Of a DNA stretch of 64,000 bases, positions 31,936 to 40,530 are shown one piece after another. The notes below the pieces were generated by a model that saw only the letters and a program-made list of their open reading frames with translations, was not told the DNA's origin and searched no databases. Position 1 is the stretch's first letter. Each line of letters begins with the position of its first letter. Position numbers and translations under genes: made by a program. The DNA comes from Kutzneria sp. CA-103260 (GTDB lineage Bacteria; Actinomycetota; Actinomycetes; Mycobacteriales; Pseudonocardiaceae): assembly GCF_018263855.1 (NCBI RefSeq), contig NZ_CP073318.1, positions 10,602,001 through 10,666,000 on the forward strand, in the 5' to 3' direction.

Positions 31936-33272
31936 TGCTGCGCCGCCTGCTGTTGGTGCTGATCCCGCTGCTGTTGCTGCTGGCCGCGGCGCTGGGTGTG
32001 CCGCTGGCCAACGCCGTGGCCGAGCGGGAGACCCAGACGACGTACCTCGACCGGCTGGCCGACGTGAGCCGTTTCGCGTCGCTGGCGCAGACCGCGCTGG
32101 CCGAGAGCGCCGCCGTGCCCGGCGGCCAGGCGGCGTTGCGGGACGAGCTCAATCGGTACGGCCAGCTGTACGGCATTCCGGTCGCTGTTGTGGCCGCCGG
32201 TGGCGAAGTCGTGCTGACTTCGCCGCAGCGGCCCGACCTGACCGATCCGGCCGTGATGGCCGGGCTGAGCGCCGCCTTCGCCGGCTACCGGCCGAGTCCG
32301 CCGTCCGCGGTGCTGCCGTGGGAGACCGCGCCGCTGGTCGTGGTGGAGCCGGTGGGGCGGGACAGCGAAGTCGTGGCGGCCGTCGTCGCCGTGTCGCCGA
32401 CCGATCGACTGCGGGCCGACATCCTGTCCCAGTGGGGTTGGCTGGCCGTGCTGGGGGCGTTGCCACTGCTGGCCGTCATCGCCGCCGCGTGGCCCATCTC
32501 GCGCTGGATCCTGCGGCCCGTGCGGCGGCTCGACGAGGCCACCGCCGCCATCGCCGGCGGGCTCGTCGACACCCACGTCGACGTCGGTGGTCCGCCGGAG
32601 CTGCGCCGCCTCAGCACTTCCTTCAACACCATGGTCGACGTGGTCAACACCGCCATGCGCCGGCAGCGCGACTTCGTCGCCGACGCCTCCCACCAGCTCC
32701 GCAATCCCTTGGCCAGCCTGCGGTTGGCCGTCGACAACCTGGAGCCGCACCTGCCTTCGGCCGAGCCGGCCCAGGAAGCGCACCAGATCGCCGTCGAGGA
32801 GGCCCAGGAGATGGGCAACGTGCTCGACGCCCTGCTGGCCGCCACCCGCCTCGACGCCGCCGCCGAGACCGTCGACCTCGCCCTGCTGGTCTCCACCCAC
32901 CTGCCCAAGTGGCAGGCCCTCCGCGTCGCCGTCGAGACCGATGTGCCTGCCGGGCAACGGGTTCCCGTCTCCTACGGCAGCGTGCTCGACGAACTCGTGG
33001 CCAACGCCGCGCGCCTGTCCGGCGCCACCAAGGTCCGAGTGTTCTTTGTGGACGGTGAGCTGCACGTCGCCGACAACGGCATCGGCCTGAGCGAGGAGGA
33101 CCGCAAGCAGGCGCTCAACCGCTTCTGGCGTTCCCCGCGCCACCAGAACATCTCCGGCACCGGCCTGGGTCTGTCCATCTGCGCCGACCTCGTGGCCGCC
33201 GCCGGCGGCGAACTCCGTTTGGAGGACGCGAATCCCGGCTTGGACGCCGTCATAGCCCAGGGGTCAGGGTGA
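31935..33272 (+). CDS. Sensor histidine kinase
   Basis: The 445-residue protein has an N-terminal membrane segment (residues 4-22), an extracytoplasmic sensor domain of about 140 residues, a second membrane segment near 165-185 (WGWLAVLGALPLLAVIAAAW), HAMP, HisKA with His253 in DASHQLRNPL, and HATPase with the N box (LDELVANAA), DNGIG and GTGLGLSI. All catalytic boxes are present. It is coupled to the upstream response regulator. The signal is unknown. The 3' end overlaps the convergent LysR gene by 23 bp. Confidence 0.93.
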   Translation: MLRRLLLVLIPLLLLLAAALGVPLANAVAERETQTTYLDRLADVSRFASLAQTALAESAAVPGGQAALRDELNRYGQLYGIPVAVVAAGGEVVLTSPQRPDLTDPAVMAGLSAAFAGYRPSPPSAVLPWETAPLVVVEPVGRDSEVVAAVVAVSPTDRLRADILSQWGWLAVLGALPLLAVIAAAWPISRWILRPVRRLDEATAAIAGGLVDTHVDVGGPPELRRLSTSFNTMVDVVNTAMRRQRDFVADASHQLRNPLASLRLAVDNLEPHLPSAEPAQEAHQIAVEEAQEMGNVLDALLAATRLDAAAETVDLALLVSTHLPKWQALRVAVETDVPAGQRVPVSYGSVLDELVANAARLSGATKVRVFFVDGELHVADNGIGLSEEDRKQALNRFWRSPRHQNISGTGLGLSICADLVAAAGGELRLEDANPGLDAVIAQGSG

Positions 33273-34146
33273 CGAGAGTGGTGACGCCGGGATGCCAGGG
33301 GCGGGTGGTCGGGCCGGTGAGCACGAGTTGGCGTTCCAGCAGCGGCTGGAGCGGGACCAGGGTGAGGGCGTCGGAGAGCATGCTCGCGGCCAGGGAGGGC
33401 AGGATCGCGACGCCGAGACCGGCCTCGACCATGGACAGCAGGGTCAGCAGCTCGCGGATGAGGCGGGACGGTCGGTAGGGCAGGCCGGCCATGGCATGCA
33501 GGCGTGCGATCGGCGGCCCGAAGCCGGAGGTGGGGACCAGCAGGGGATCCTCCAGCAGGTCGGCCAGCTCGATGGATTCCTCGCCGGCCAGCGGGTGGTC
33601 GGTGCGGACGACGGCCTGGTAGTCGTCGGTGGCGACGAGGCGGGCGCCGGGCGGCAGGGGATCGGGGTCGATGAGGAAGGCGGCGTCGACGGTGCCGTTC
33701 TCCAGCCACTGCGCGATTTCGTCGTCGACGGCCTCGAAGACGGTGATCTCCAGGTCCGGCCGGTTGGCGTGCCAGCGCCGCAGCAGCCCGGGCAGCAGGC
33801 CGCGGGCCACGGTCGGTGGCACGGAGAGGTTGACGGTGCCGCCTACGGCGGCGCTGGTGTGTGCGGCGGCAGCGGCGTCGAAGGCCCGGGCGGCGGCGAG
33901 CGTGGCCCGGGCGTGCGGGAGCAGCGTCTCGCCCAGCGCGGTCGGCCGGACCGGGGCGGTCCGCTGGACGAGTTCGCCGTGCACGGCCGATTCCAGCGAC
34001 GCGAGGGAGTGCGACGCCGAGGACTGGCTCATACCGAGCGCGGTGGCGGCCGCGCCGAAGCCGCCGTGGTCGGCGATGGCCACGAACACGGCCAGCTGAC
34101 GCAAGGTCACGCCCATCGAATCTGCCAATCTGGAGATGAGCTCCAT
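33250..34146 (-). CDS. LysR-family transcriptional regulator
   Basis: The 298-residue protein has the LysR helix-turn-helix (RQLAVFVAIADHGGFGAAAT, then ALGMSQSSASHSLASLE) and the two-lobed effector domain. A TATTAT -10 box (34158-34163) lies just upstream on the minus strand, which supports ATG 34146; ATG 34116 is a possible shorter start. It is divergent from the GNAT acetyltransferase gene 39 bp away, so it probably regulates that gene, as is common for LysR proteins. The effector is unknown. Confidence 0.92.
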   Translation of the reverse strand: MELISRLADSMGVTLRQLAVFVAIADHGGFGAAATALGMSQSSASHSLASLESAVHGELVQRTAPVRPTALGETLLPHARATLAAARAFDAAAAAHTSAAVGGTVNLSVPPTVARGLLPGLLRRWHANRPDLEITVFEAVDDEIAQWLENGTVDAAFLIDPDPLPPGARLVATDDYQAVVRTDHPLAGEESIELADLLEDPLLVPTSGFGPPIARLHAMAGLPYRPSRLIRELLTLLSMVEAGLGVAILPSLAASMLSDALTLVPLQPLLERQLVLTGPTTRPWHPGVTTLVTLTPGL

Positions 34147-34185
34147 CGATTTGCTTCATAATAGGGGCCGAGTGATGCTGACGGT

Positions 34186-34869
34186 GTGCTCGACAACCCG
34201 GTGTACTCCTCGCTTTCCAACCCCGCTCACAGCCATCTGGCCAAGGGGCAGGGGCGGGTCCTGCGCTATCTCGACGACGTGGCGCCGTTCATCGGACTGC
34301 CTGACGACCCGACTGAGCAGGACTGGCACGACGCCGCCACGCTGGTGGGCTCCGGCACTGCCGCGTACGTGCATCTCCCCAAGCCGACGCCGGCGAACTG
34401 GACTGTCGTCCGGCGGCTTGATCTCGTGCAGATGACCGCGCCGCCGGGCCTGGTCGGCGCGCCCGATGCCCGTGCCGTCCGCCTCACCGCGGCGGATGCC
34501 CCGGAGATGCTGGACCTGGCCCGCCGCACCGCGCCCGGCCCGTTCCTGCCCCGTACCGTCGAGATGGGCACCTATCTGGGTATTCGCCTCGACGGCGAGC
34601 TCGCCGCGATGGCCGGCGAACGCATGCGCCCGACCGGCTGGGTGGAGATCAGCGCCGTCTGCACGTCCCCCGAACACCGGGGCCAGGGCCTCGGCACCGC
34701 CCTCATCCGAGCGCTGCTCGCCGGCATCGCCGCCCAGGGCGACCGCGCCTTCCTGCACGTCGCGGCGACCAACGCCAACGCCATCCGGCTGTACGAGGCG
34801 CTCGGCTTCACCGTTCGCCGCGAACTCGTTCTGTCCGTGCTGAAGCCCCAGCCCGCCACCGTCTGCTGA
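34186..34869 (+). CDS. GNAT-family N-acetyltransferase
   Basis: The 227-residue product has its GNAT domain in the C-terminal half, with the acetyl-CoA loop VCTSPEHRGQGLGTALIRAL and the later AATNANAIRLYEALGF motif. The N-terminal 100 residues are the weaker half-domain seen in FR47-like members. The start is GTG 34186 in a tight divergent region with the LysR gene. The substrate is unknown. A strong hairpin lies 67 bp after the stop. Confidence 0.9.
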   Translation: MLDNPVYSSLSNPAHSHLAKGQGRVLRYLDDVAPFIGLPDDPTEQDWHDAATLVGSGTAAYVHLPKPTPANWTVVRRLDLVQMTAPPGLVGAPDARAVRLTAADAPEMLDLARRTAPGPFLPRTVEMGTYLGIRLDGELAAMAGERMRPTGWVEISAVCTSPEHRGQGLGTALIRALLAGIAAQGDRAFLHVAATNANAIRLYEALGFTVRRELVLSVLKPQPATVC

Positions 34870-34935
34870 CTCTGCCCAGAACCTGACCAGCCAGTGCCTA
34901 CGACGGTGGCACGCCACCACCGCCCGACTCGTCGA

Positions 34936-34982
34936 CCGTAGTAGGGATGCGCGGAGGAACCCTCCGCGCATCCCTACTACGG
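34936..34982. terminator. 22-bp perfect hairpin between GNAT and lectin genes
   Basis: Bases 34936-34957 are the exact reverse complement of 34961-34982, leaving a 3-nt AAC loop. A 22-bp perfect stem is far beyond chance. It follows the GNAT gene and ends 24 nt before the lectin ATG, ahead of its Shine-Dalgarno sequence. It may terminate the GNAT transcript or shape the lectin mRNA leader. No T-run follows. Confidence 0.7.
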
Positions 34983-35006
34983 CAGCATGTGAAAGGCGGA
35001 GGGAAC

Positions 35007-35573
35007 ATGCGTGAACCGAGATCGATGCAGGCCCTACTCGCGGTGCTGATCGTTGCCGTCGCGCTCGCCCTTCCGGCGGCGGCGTCCCGGGCCGACGCTC
35101 AGGCCGTGGGCGGTCCCGCATTCTCCACTCCACCGAGCCATGCCGGCCCGGCGTACACGTTCATCATTGTGGCGCGGCACAGTGTGAAGTGTCTGGAGGT
35201 TGCGGACGCCAGCACCGAAGACGGCGCGAATGTGGATCAGCGGACGTGTGATGGCAGCCCCAACCAGCTGTGGTCCTTCCTCTATCTGGACGACAACAGG
35301 TACCTGATGGTGGCGCGGCACAGTGGGAAATGTCTGGAGGTTGCGGACGCCAGCGTCGCGGATGGCGCGAATGTGGTCCAGGGGACCTGCGATGCCACCG
35401 CCGCCAACCAGCAGTGGTCCTTCTACTACGTGGGCGACAACAGCTACCTGGCGGTGGCGCGGCACAGTCGGAAGTGCCTGGAGGTCGCGGACGCCAGCGT
35501 CGCGGATGGCGCGAATGTAGTCCAGGGGACCTGCGATGCCGCCGCCAACCAGCAGTGGAGTCTCGGTTACTGA
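35007..35573 (+). CDS. Secreted ricin-type beta-trefoil lectin
   Basis: The 188-residue protein has a signal peptide (hydrophobic MQALLAVLIVAVALALPAAA, cleavage near residue 25-30) and three repeats of about 47 residues. Each has KCLEVADAS, DGANV, a QxTCD cysteine pair site and the NQxW(S) motif of ricin B domains. A beta-trefoil that binds carbohydrate outside the cell is likely. No enzyme domain is attached. The DNA repeats are nearly identical with spacing of 141 and 144 bp (starts near 35169, 35310 and 35454), a sign of recent internal duplication. ATG 35007 follows GGAGG. The 3' end overlaps the convergent kinase gene by 7 bp. Confidence 0.88.
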   Translation: MREPRSMQALLAVLIVAVALALPAAASRADAQAVGGPAFSTPPSHAGPAYTFIIVARHSVKCLEVADASTEDGANVDQRTCDGSPNQLWSFLYLDDNRYLMVARHSGKCLEVADASVADGANVVQGTCDATAANQQWSFYYVGDNSYLAVARHSRKCLEVADASVADGANVVQGTCDAAANQQWSLGY

Positions 35574-36082
35574 CGCCCTGTCCCACGGCCCAGGGTGTGA
35601 CGGAGGGCGTTGTAGGTTTCGTGGATTCCGGTGGTGTGGACGATCCTGGCGCGCGGGCGGTCGGCCAGCAACGCCAGGAGCCGGTCGTGCATGGCGGACA
35701 ACGCGGCCGGATCCGTGTGCTTCACCGGGTCGTCGCGAGCCTGAAACCGACGCTGGACGTTCTCCTTGCTGTCCAACAGAACCACCTCGACGAAGTCGAC
35801 GCCGACCTCGGCGGCCAGGGCCTCCAGCTGAAGGATGAACTCGACCCGGGCCAGGAACTGGGGAACGACGACGTCGTGGCCGGCCGCGAGATGCGTGCGG
35901 GCGGCGGCCAACGCCAGAGCCCGGGCCGCAAGGCCGGCGGTGACGGGATCATCCTGCCACCGGCCGAGTTGGCCGCGCAGCACGTCGATGTCGAGGTTCA
36001 GCGCCAACGGATGCTCGTCCACGTACCGCGCGGCCAATGTCGACTTGCCGACCCCGGGTGGCCCGTTCAGCAGGAGCAGCAT
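35567..36082 (-). CDS. Small P-loop kinase-like ATPase
   Basis: The 171-residue product starts with Walker A NGPPGVGKST (residues 6-15) and continues with an NLDIDVLRGQLG motif and a C-terminal helical part, like the AAA_33/gluconate-kinase-type small-molecule kinases. The substrate is unknown. ATG 36082 directly abuts the stop of the TAXI-type lipoprotein gene on the same strand, so the two are probably co-transcribed. Confidence 0.82.
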   Translation of the reverse strand: MLLLLNGPPGVGKSTLAARYVDEHPLALNLDIDVLRGQLGRWQDDPVTAGLAARALALAAARTHLAAGHDVVVPQFLARVEFILQLEALAAEVGVDFVEVVLLDSKENVQRRFQARDDPVKHTDPAALSAMHDRLLALLADRPRARIVHTTGIHETYNALRHTLGRGTGRQ

Positions 36083-37012
36083 TCAGCGCTTCACGTCCCG
36101 GAACCAGCCGGCGGCCCCGGGGTGCAGCGGCACGATGCCGGTGGCGATGCCGGTGCGCACGTTGATGTGGCTGGCCTCGGGATGCCCCTTGGTGAACGCG
36201 GCGACCTCGGTGAAGGTGGTCTCGGTGACGATCCGCACGACGTCGTCGCCGAGGTCGTCACGGGTCAGCAGCAGGTTGGGCACGGAGACGGTCTGGCACG
36301 GCTCGACGTTCTTGTAGGTGGTGGTGGGAATGGTGGCCGGCACGTAAGGACCGGGGAAGGCGGCGGCGAGGGCCTTGGCCTCGGCGGTGAGGTCGACGAG
36401 CCGGATCGGTCGCTTGCGGGCCAGGTCGGTGATCGCCGGCGTGGGGATGCCGGTCAGGGTCAGCAACGCGTCGAGGGTGCCGGCGGCCAAGGCGTTGGCG
36501 GCGTCGGTCTGGGAGAGCTGGCTCCCGACGGGCCGAACGCCGGTCATGGCCAGCAGCCGGTCGGCGGTGAACCCGGTGCTGGATCCGGGCGCGCCCAGTG
36601 AGACCCGCTTGCCGTCGATGTCCTTGAACGACTGGATCGGCGATTCCTTGAGCACGACCAGGTGCATGAAGCTGTCGTAGAGCCGCCCGACGGCGCTGAG
36701 CCCGGCCGGCGACGTGCGGGTCTTCTCGATGGCGTCCAGCGACGCGAACCCCAGCTGCCCGGTGCCGTCGGCCAGCAGCCGCAGGTTGTCGACCGAGGAC
36801 CCGGTCTCCTGGGCGGTCAGGACGGTGCGCGGCAGGTGCGGCTTGAGCGCCGCCACCAGGGACGCCCCGATCTCCCGGAACACGGCCCCGGGCGGCCCGG
36901 TCAGCAGCACCAGCCGGGCCAGGTCAGGGGCCTGGGGCCCGGAGCAGCCCGCCACCACGGACCCGACGCCCACGGCGGCCAGCCCCCGCAGCAGCGCCCG
37001 CCGGTCCAGCAT
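36083..37012 (-). CDS. TAXI-family TRAP-type solute-binding lipoprotein
   Basis: The 309-residue protein starts with a twin-arginine-like signal (DRRALLRGLAAVGVGSV) and the lipobox VAGC, then the TAXI binding domain (TGPPGAVFREIGASLVAALK, QETGSSVDNLRLLADG, GAPGSSTGFTADRLL). TAXI proteins normally deliver small acids to a fused TRAP membrane protein, but no TRAP permease gene is here. ATG 37012 is divergent from a DctA-type symporter gene 124 bp away. The pairing suggests related substrates but is not proof of cooperation. Confidence 0.9.
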   Translation of the reverse strand: MLDRRALLRGLAAVGVGSVVAGCSGPQAPDLARLVLLTGPPGAVFREIGASLVAALKPHLPRTVLTAQETGSSVDNLRLLADGTGQLGFASLDAIEKTRTSPAGLSAVGRLYDSFMHLVVLKESPIQSFKDIDGKRVSLGAPGSSTGFTADRLLAMTGVRPVGSQLSQTDAANALAAGTLDALLTLTGIPTPAITDLARKRPIRLVDLTAEAKALAAAFPGPYVPATIPTTTYKNVEPCQTVSVPNLLLTRDDLGDDVVRIVTETTFTEVAAFTKGHPEASHINVRTGIATGIVPLHPGAAGWFRDVKR

Positions 37013-37135
37013 GGCAGGAAGGGTAGTCGTCAACGTCAGGTGAACCCAAAGTTTCGGCATGCAACCTTGCCGAGCGGTCGCCGTGTGCCAAGGATCACTG
37101 CAATTCCCACGTACGGGCGATAAAGGAGTGAGGGC

Positions 37136-38455
37136 ATGTCGACGGCGACCACCGCCCGCAAACCGCTGTACCGCCAGCTGTACTTCTGGGTGCTCGCGGC
37201 GATCGTGCTGGGCATCGTGTTCGGCCTGGTGTTCCCGCACGCGGCCGCCGGCTCCAAATGGCTGGCCGACCTGTTCGTGAACCTGATCAGGATGGTCACC
37301 GCGCCGATCATCTTCCTGACCGTGGTGGTCGGCATCTCCAGCCTCGGCAACCTGGCCAAGGCCGGTGGCCTGGCGCTGCGGGCGATCGCCTACTTCATCG
37401 TCATGACGCTGGTCGCGCTGGTCATCGGCCTGGTCGTGGTGAACGTGCTGCACCCGGGCAGCGGCCTGAACCTGACGGTCGACCCGAAGGCGGCCGACAG
37501 CACCCTCAAGGCGGCCGGACAGGCCAGCGAGGGCGTCACCGACTTCGTCCTCAGCCTGGTGCCGAGCTCGCTGGTCGGCGCCTTCACCGGCACCCAGCTG
37601 ATCCAGGTGCTGGTGGTCGCCATCTTCGTCGCGATCGGACTGTCCGGCCTCGGTGAGCGCGGCAAGCCGATCCTGCGGGCGCTGGAGTCGCTGCAGGCCC
37701 TCATGTTCGGCGTGATCAAGGCGGTCATGTGGGTCGCCCCGATCGGCGCGTTCGGCGGCATCGCCTACACGGTCGGCGCGTTCGGCAGCAAGATCCTGGG
37801 CAGCCTGGCCTTCCTGATGGTGGCGTTCTACCTGACCTGCCTGGTGTTCATCGTGGTGGTGCTGGGGCTGATCGCCCGCTGGGTCGGCTTCAACATCTTC
37901 AAGTTCCTGCGCTACATCAAGGACGAGCTGCTCATCGTGCTGGGCACCTCGTCCAGCGAGACGGTGCTGCCGCGGCTGATGACCAAGCTGGAGGCGGCCG
38001 GCGCGAGCCGCTCGGTGGTCGGCCTGACCGTGCCCACCGGCTACTCGTTCAACCTGGACGGCACCTGCATCTACCTGACCATGGGCGCGCTGTTCATCGC
38101 GCAGGCCACCGGTCACGACATCGGCATCGGCACCCAGATCGGGCTGCTGCTGTTCATGCTGATCTCCAGCAAGGGCGCGGCCGGTGTCACCGGCGCCGGC
38201 CTGGTCACGCTGGCCGCCTCGCTGAGCGCGTTCGGCACGGTGATCCCGGTCGTGGGCATCGCGTTGATCGTCGGCATCGACCGCTTCATGTCCGAGGCCC
38301 GCGCGCTGACCAACGTGATCGGCAGCGGCGTGGGCAGCCTGGTGATCGCCCGCTGGCAGGGCGAACTGGACCGGGACCGGCTCAAGCAGGTGCTGGACAA
38401 CCCGTCCACGGTCGACGTGGAGCGGGACGCCGCCGAGCAGGTCGTGACTGCCTGA
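37136..38455 (+). CDS. Dicarboxylate/amino acid:cation symporter (DctA/GltP family)
   Basis: The 439-residue protein has eight membrane segments and the transport-core motifs of the DAACS family: the Ser-rich loop LLIVLGTSSSETVLPRL, PTGYSFNLDGTCIYLT, and SSKGAAGVTGAG in the second re-entrant loop. Members carry succinate, fumarate, malate or glutamate with sodium or protons; which one applies here is open. ATG 37136 follows AAGGAG with good spacing. The next 290 bp hold structured non-coding DNA. Confidence 0.93.
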   Translation: MSTATTARKPLYRQLYFWVLAAIVLGIVFGLVFPHAAAGSKWLADLFVNLIRMVTAPIIFLTVVVGISSLGNLAKAGGLALRAIAYFIVMTLVALVIGLVVVNVLHPGSGLNLTVDPKAADSTLKAAGQASEGVTDFVLSLVPSSLVGAFTGTQLIQVLVVAIFVAIGLSGLGERGKPILRALESLQALMFGVIKAVMWVAPIGAFGGIAYTVGAFGSKILGSLAFLMVAFYLTCLVFIVVVLGLIARWVGFNIFKFLRYIKDELLIVLGTSSSETVLPRLMTKLEAAGASRSVVGLTVPTGYSFNLDGTCIYLTMGALFIAQATGHDIGIGTQIGLLLFMLISSKGAAGVTGAGLVTLAASLSAFGTVIPVVGIALIVGIDRFMSEARALTNVIGSGVGSLVIARWQGELDRDRLKQVLDNPSTVDVERDAAEQVVTA

Positions 38456-38523
38456 GCATCGGCACCGCCTGATCGACCGGAAAGTCAGCGATACCAGGAA
38501 AAAGCGTGTGCCTGGCCGGAAAG

Positions 38524-38672
38524 CCGGGCAATGCCGCCGAGAGCCGCTGCCACGGCCGAGGCGGCGGCGTGGGCCGTGGTTCCCCGAGACCGCGACCCAC
38601 GCCCCTGAGCAGGGGTCGGCGTGCCGGTGACCTTCCCGGCGCGCCGGCCCTTCCCGATCCGGCATTGCCCGG
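38524..38672. other. Possible structured element enclosed by a 13-bp inverted repeat
   Basis: CCGGGCAATGCCG (38524-38536) pairs perfectly with CGGCATTGCCCGG (38660-38672). Between them are further pairs, GGCGTGGG/CCCACGCC (about 38566-38602) and CCCCTGAGCAGGGG. This resembles a closing stem around several hairpins, as in a folded RNA, on either strand. No conserved riboswitch core was found, and the region is between two gene ends. Confidence 0.35.
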
Positions 38673-38697
38673 TTCATCCGGGTGAGGCCGCGCCGCC

Positions 38698-38742
38698 GGG
38701 TGGTCTCCGGACGGGTCTCCTGTCCTCGTCCGGAGGCCACCC
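38698..38742 (-). terminator. Terminator hairpin of the ABC importer operon
   Basis: GGGTGGTCTCCGGACG (38698-38713) pairs with CGTCCGGAGGCCACCC (38727-38742): 16 positions, one G-T pair, 13-nt loop. It begins 6 bp past the stop of the ABC ATPase gene on the minus strand. It may also stop leftover transcription from dctA. Confidence 0.65.
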
Positions 38743-38747
38743 CTGAC

Positions 38748-39521
38748 TCAGTGCCGCCGCGGCGCGACGACCGGGCTGCCGTCCTCGGCGGTCAGCACGG
38801 TCACCGAAGCCGCGTAGTGCCGGGACAGGCGATCGGCGGTCAGCACCTCGGCCGGGGTGCCGACCGCCGCGACCTCGCCGTTGTCCAGCAGCAGCACCTG
38901 GTCCGGGTACTGGGCGGCCAGCGTGAGGTCGTGCAGGGTGCTGATCACCGTGGTGCCATCGGCCTTGCGCAGCCGGTCGACGAGTTCCAGCAACGACTGG
39001 GCGTGGCCGATGTCCAACCCGGTCGTCGGCTCGTCCAGCAGCAGCACGCCGGCCTGCTGGGCCAACACCCGAGCCAGCACAGCCCGCTGTCGCTCGCCGC
39101 CGGACAACGTCCTCAGTGGACGGTTGGCCAGCGTCGACAGGTCGAGCCGGGCCAACGCGCCGGACACGACCTCCAGATCAGAACGACTCTCCCGGCCCAG
39201 CGGCCCGAGATGCGGGGTCCGGCCCAGCAGGGCGTAGTCGGTGACGGTCAGGCCGTCCGGCAGCGACGGCGTCTGCGGGGCGTAGCCGATGGTCCGGGCC
39301 CGCTCGCGATGTCCAAGCGCCGCAACGGATTTCTCGCCCAGCAGCACCTCGCCGGTGGCCGGCACCAGACCGGCGGCCGCCTTCAACAGTGTGGACTTGC
39401 CGGCCCCGTTCGGGCCGATGATGGCCAGCCAGCTGCCGGCCGGCACGTGCACGCTCACGTCCCGAACCACCGGGCGGCCCCGATAGCCGGCGGTCACGGC
39501 GGTCAGCCGTAGCGCGGTCAC
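38748..39521 (-). CDS. ABC importer ATP-binding protein (FecE/BtuD type)
   Basis: The 257-residue ATPase has Walker A GPNGAGKSTLLK, a Q-loop in YAPQTPSLP, signature LSGGERQRAVL, Walker B VLLLDEPTTGLD and the switch histidine in STLHD. This type drives uptake of siderophores, heme or cobalamin. GTG 39521 overlaps the permease stop by 4 bp. It is the last gene of a binding protein-permease-ATPase operon and is followed by a hairpin. Confidence 0.93.
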   Translation of the reverse strand: MTALRLTAVTAGYRGRPVVRDVSVHVPAGSWLAIIGPNGAGKSTLLKAAAGLVPATGEVLLGEKSVAALGHRERARTIGYAPQTPSLPDGLTVTDYALLGRTPHLGPLGRESRSDLEVVSGALARLDLSTLANRPLRTLSGGERQRAVLARVLAQQAGVLLLDEPTTGLDIGHAQSLLELVDRLRKADGTTVISTLHDLTLAAQYPDQVLLLDNGEVAAVGTPAEVLTADRLSRHYAASVTVLTAEDGSPVVAPRRH

Positions 39522-40525
39522 GGTGATCGCCTCCGGAGCACAAGAACGAAGAACGGCGCGCCGGTAAACGCGGTCACGACGCCGATCGGCAATTCCGCCG
39601 GGGCCAGCGCCGTCCGGGCCACGATGTCGGCGAGGATGAGGAAAATGGCTCCGCCGGCCAACGACAAAGGAACCACAACGCGGTAGCTGGCCCCGAACAG
39701 CAACCGAATCACGTGCGGCACAACGATTCCCACGAATCCGATCAAGCCACTGGCCGATACCGCCGCCGCCGTGGCCAGCGACGCCGCGCCCAGCACCACC
39801 AACCGCACCAGTCCCGGCCGAACGCCCAGCGACGCCGCCTCCTCGTCGCCCAGCGCCAGCACATCCAGCAGGCCCGAACAAGAGCACAGGACCACCAGCG
39901 CGACCGCCAGATAGGGCAGCACGGACAGCACCTGGCCCCAGCCGCTGGTGGACAGTCCACCCAGGATCCAGCCGTAGACCTGTTGCAGCGTAAGGGTGTT
40001 CAGCTGCTGCACGAAGGTCTGTACGGCCGTCAGGAAGGACGCCACGGCAACGCCGGCCAGCAGCAGCGTGGCCGTGCCGGCCCCGGCGGAGCGACCGAGT
40101 CCCCAGGTCAGGGCCACGCCGCCGAGCGCTCCGACGAACGCCGCTGCCGGCAGGAAAGCGGTCGCGCCCGGCGTCAGCACGACCAGGATCGTCACCACCA
40201 TGCCGGCGCCGGCCGCCGCCCCCAGCAGGTACGGGTCGGCCAGGGGATTGCGGAACACCCCCTGGAACGTCGCCCCGGCGCAGGCCAGCGCCGCCCCGAC
40301 CAGGCCGGCGAGCACCACCCGCGGCATCCGCAGCTGCCACAGGATCGCCGATTCCTGCGCGCTCAACGGCGAAAGGCCGCCGGTCAGCTGGGCCCACACC
40401 TCGCCCAGCACCCGCGACCAGCCCAGGTCGATCGCGCCCAGCAGCACCGCGCCGACAACCACGACCAGCAGCGCCGCCAGGACGACGAGCAGGTGCCACC
40501 AGGCCAGCCGGGTCGGCTTGGCCAT
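39518..40525 (-). CDS. FecCD-family ABC importer permease
   Basis: The 335-residue protein has about ten membrane segments and the FecCD landmarks: RMPRVVLAGLVGAALACAGA, QGVFRNPLADPYLLG, and GFVGIVVPHVIRLLFG near the C-terminus. ATG 40525 lies 5 bp after the binding-protein stop. A single permease gene suggests a homodimer, as in BtuC. It works with the adjacent ATPase and lipoprotein. Confidence 0.93.
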   Translation of the reverse strand: MAKPTRLAWWHLLVVLAALLVVVVGAVLLGAIDLGWSRVLGEVWAQLTGGLSPLSAQESAILWQLRMPRVVLAGLVGAALACAGATFQGVFRNPLADPYLLGAAAGAGMVVTILVVLTPGATAFLPAAAFVGALGGVALTWGLGRSAGAGTATLLLAGVAVASFLTAVQTFVQQLNTLTLQQVYGWILGGLSTSGWGQVLSVLPYLAVALVVLCSCSGLLDVLALGDEEAASLGVRPGLVRLVVLGAASLATAAAVSASGLIGFVGIVVPHVIRLLFGASYRVVVPLSLAGGAIFLILADIVARTALAPAELPIGVVTAFTGAPFFVLVLRRRSP

Positions 40526-40530
40526 CGGGC

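Noticed and set aside
35169..35560. CRISPR-like or tandem DNA repeat array
   Set aside because: The three near-identical units of about 141-144 bp encode the three ricin-type repeats of one lectin and remain in frame.
38456..38747. A cobalamin riboswitch for the BtuFCD-type importer
   Set aside because: GGACAGGAGACCC on the minus strand resembles the B12 box, but it lies downstream of the importer operon, at the end of the ATPase gene, inside a plain hairpin. The rest of the cobalamin core is missing, and no gene follows on that strand.
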